In this document: piece by piece, positions 61,889 through 64,000 of the stretch
Layout of the letters: the number at the start of each line of letters is the position of its first letter
Position numbering within the stretch: position 1 is the first letter of the stretch
Assembly: GCF_900142715.1 (NCBI RefSeq)
Contig: NZ_FRBX01000003.1
Coordinates: 372,001-436,000, forward strand
Source: Flavobacterium pectinovorum
GTDB taxonomy: Bacteria; Bacteroidota; Bacteroidia; Flavobacteriales; Flavobacteriaceae
Length of the DNA: 64,000 bases
Direction of reading: 5' to 3'
Position numbers and translations under genes: made by a program
The notes under the pieces: model-generated
What the model was told of the DNA's origin: nothing
The model's database searches: none
The model's input: the letters and a program-made list of their open reading frames with translations, nothing else

Positions 61889-64000
61889 TTATTGAGGTCT
61901 GACTTCTTTTTTTACACCAAAAGTCGCCGAAGGTTTGCTTCCCATAAATAATTTCAATTCTCCTCCGTTTGCAATCATATCGTGTATTATGTATGATTTT
62001 GTATACGGTTTTCCGTTGTATTCTGCTTTTTGAATATAAATATTTGTAGCACTATTATCAATCGCTTTCAATGTAAATGAAATACCTTTTTTGTGATGAA
62101 TTGTGGCTTCGTTTACCAATGGACTTCCCAAAACATAAATTCCATTTGCAGGATTAACAGAATAAAATCCCATTGAGGATAAAACATACCAGGCTGACAT
62201 TTGCCCTAAATCTTCATTTCCGCATAATCCGTCTGGTTTAGTCGAATAAAATTTATCATCAATTTCCCGAATTAATTTTGCAGTTTTCCAAGGCTGGCCT
62301 GCGTATGCATACAAATACGGAATATGATGATTTGGCTCGTTTCCTTGTGCATATTGCCCGATTAAACCACTAATATCCGGAGAAACTTCTTCACCTTCTA
62401 CTTTATCTGTTATCAGAAATAATTGGTCTAATTTTTCTAAAAACTTAGTTTCACTTCCAAACAAATCAATTAATCCATACGGATCCTGTGGAACCAGCCA
62501 GGTATATTGCCATGCATTTCCTTCTACATAATCGTCTTTTCGGTGTGCTGACGAAAGCGGATTAAAAGGTGTTCGCCAATTTCCATCGGTTAATTTTCCT
62601 CGCATGAAAGTGGTTTCCTTATCAAAATAAAGCTTATACAAATTGGCTCTTTTTGTAAAATAAGTATAATCTTCTGTCTTGTTTAAGGTTTTTGCCATTT
62701 GCGCCACACAGTAATCATCAATAGCATATTCTAAAGCGTTTCCAACAGATTCCAGCATTTTATCAGCAGGAATATATTCTAATTTCTGAACATAATCCAT
62801 TCCGTCGCGGGTTTGCATGGCTGTTTTTTTGATGGCTTCGTATGCTAAATTAGTATCATAATCTCTGTAGCCTTTTAAATAGGCGTCTACAATTACTGCG
62901 ATCGAATGATTTCCGTTCATGGTATTGGTTTCATTGCCCATTAAATGCCAAACGGGTAATCTTCCCTGCTGTTGGTAAATTGCCAAAAATGATTTTACGA
63001 TGTCATTAATTTTATCCGGCTGTGTAATGGTGTACAAAGGATGTAAACCTCTGTAAGTATCCCAAAGTGAAAAAGTCGTGTAATTGGTAAAATTGGCTTT
63101 TTCGCAAACCTTTTTGTCTGTTCCTCTGTAATCTCCGTTTGCATCATTAAAAATAGAAGGCGCAAATGCAGTGTGATACAATGAAGTATAAAAAACCTTC
63201 ATCGTTTTATCATTGGCTTTTATCTGAATTTTACTTAATTCGTTGTTCCATTTTGAGGTGGCTTCTTTGACTATTTTATCAAAATCCCAATTCGGAATTT
63301 CGGTTTTTATGTTTGCTAAGGCATTCTCGTAACTTACCGGGGAAATTCCAACTTTTACTAAAACCTGTTTGTTTTTTAAAGATGTAAAATCTAAAACTGC
63401 TTTCATTTTTAATCCTTCGCCTTCGTTTCCTGTAACAGCTGTTTTATCATCATACAATGCCATGTTTACAATTGATTCAGAGAATTCGATTGCAAAATAA
63501 ACACGCTGATCGACAGCCCATCCCGAAGAGAAACGATAACCAACAATTGTCTTGTCGTTTATTTTTTTAATGAACGTTTTTACGGGTTTATCCCATCCTA
63601 CACCATCGGCAAGATCTAATAAGATATGAGAATCTGTAGCACCGTTAAAAGTATATTTATGAAAACCAACTCTTTCGCTCGCCGTTAATTCTGCCTTGAT
63701 TTTATATTTATCTAATAAAACACTGTAATAACCGGGTTTGCTTATTTCATTTTCATGTGAAAAATAAGAACCGTAACCGTTTACCATATCTTCTTTTGTG
63801 CCTTTAAAAAGCGGCACTTTTCCTGAAACTGGAAGTAAAAGAATATCATTTAAATCACCAATTCCGGTTCCGCTTAAATGCGTGTGCGTAAAACCTAAAA
63901 TGGTATTACTGGCATAGTTGTAACCGCTGCACCAATCCCAGCCCTCAAAAATATTTACAGGTCCTAACTGAACGGCTCCAAAAGGAACATTGGCCCCCAC
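61889..64000 (-). CDS. Glycoside hydrolase family 92 alpha-mannosidase, N-terminus beyond window
   Basis: 703 codons to the window edge. The first visible residues, GANVPFGAVQLGPVNIFEGW, are normally ~50 residues into a GH92 protein, so the signal peptide and first strands are missing; the GTG at the edge is a valine codon, not a start. FSLWDTYRGLHPLY, VGNALEYAIDDYCVAQMA and GLCGNEDLGQMSAWYVLSSMGFY mark the catalytic domain. It is a second, divergent GH92 in the same locus, probably with a different linkage preference. Confidence 0.92.
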   Translation of the reverse strand: MGANVPFGAVQLGPVNIFEGWDWCSGYNYASNTILGFTHTHLSGTGIGDLNDILLLPVSGKVPLFKGTKEDMVNGYGSYFSHENEISKPGYYSVLLDKYKIKAELTASERVGFHKYTFNGATDSHILLDLADGVGWDKPVKTFIKKINDKTIVGYRFSSGWAVDQRVYFAIEFSESIVNMALYDDKTAVTGNEGEGLKMKAVLDFTSLKNKQVLVKVGISPVSYENALANIKTEIPNWDFDKIVKEATSKWNNELSKIQIKANDKTMKVFYTSLYHTAFAPSIFNDANGDYRGTDKKVCEKANFTNYTTFSLWDTYRGLHPLYTITQPDKINDIVKSFLAIYQQQGRLPVWHLMGNETNTMNGNHSIAVIVDAYLKGYRDYDTNLAYEAIKKTAMQTRDGMDYVQKLEYIPADKMLESVGNALEYAIDDYCVAQMAKTLNKTEDYTYFTKRANLYKLYFDKETTFMRGKLTDGNWRTPFNPLSSAHRKDDYVEGNAWQYTWLVPQDPYGLIDLFGSETKFLEKLDQLFLITDKVEGEEVSPDISGLIGQYAQGNEPNHHIPYLYAYAGQPWKTAKLIREIDDKFYSTKPDGLCGNEDLGQMSAWYVLSSMGFYSVNPANGIYVLGSPLVNEATIHHKKGISFTLKAIDNSATNIYIQKAEYNGKPYTKSYIIHDMIANGGELKLFMGSKPSATFGVKKEVRPQ

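Overview
The window looks like chromosomal DNA of a Flavobacterium (Bacteroidota). It is AT-rich. Promoters carry the Bacteroidota -7 box TAnnTTTG rather than an E. coli -10, starts lack Shine-Dalgarno sequences, and there are SusC/SusD and other TonB-dependent receptors. Intergenic gaps hold the short inverted repeats (AATTCCAA, CGCAAAG, ATCCGCGTT types) common in this genus. The tmRNA encodes the tag GENNYALAA. No rRNA, tRNA, CRISPR array or intact transposase was seen.

Layout. 1-4.2 kb: start of a beta-carbonic anhydrase, a SulP anion transporter, then divergent dps and oxyR. 4.3-26.7 kb is mostly housekeeping: mnmD, ilvE, a MazG-like pyrophosphohydrolase, an ECF sigma/anti-sigma/Spy-like set (8.7-10.1 kb), a BNR-repeat protein, an Arg/Asn/Ser-rich lipoprotein, kup, an RsmB/NOP2 methyltransferase, menE with a CPBP protease, an ArsC-like reductase, a TonB receptor, fumC, a saccharopine dehydrogenase-like enzyme and a serine hydrolase. 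The intergenic gaps here contain unusually elaborate nested inverted repeats.

26.8-34.2 kb is the accessory part. The tmRNA gene is followed by a 2.2 kb segment carrying one arylsulfatase, closed by an imperfect copy of the tmRNA 3' end and its terminator (45 of 47 bases identical). This is the footprint of site-specific integration. Just beyond lie remains of a peptide-export (RiPP/bacteriocin-type) locus on the minus strand: a 48-codon double-glycine precursor whose start codon reads ATA, and the last ~52 codons of a HlyD-type secretion protein. A response regulator, a LytTR regulator lacking its phospho-acceptor Asp, a 67-residue lipoprotein and a TPR sensor kinase follow and may be the regulatory half of that locus.

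34.2-43.5 kb: katG (probably OxyR-controlled), a type I secretion set (ABC with degenerate ATPase motifs, HlyD, TolC), a small protein with a PPP tail, and a secreted M28 peptidase. 43.9-56.9 kb: an ECF sigma/FecR pair followed by a tightly packed SusC-SusD-ABC ATPase-GldF/GldG-like fusion-M16 peptidase operon, probably for uptake and breakdown of a peptide or protein ligand. 56.9-64 kb: ROK kinase, GH125 and two GH92 enzymes on the minus strand, forming part of a mannoside (N-glycan/mannan) utilisation locus that continues past the window end.
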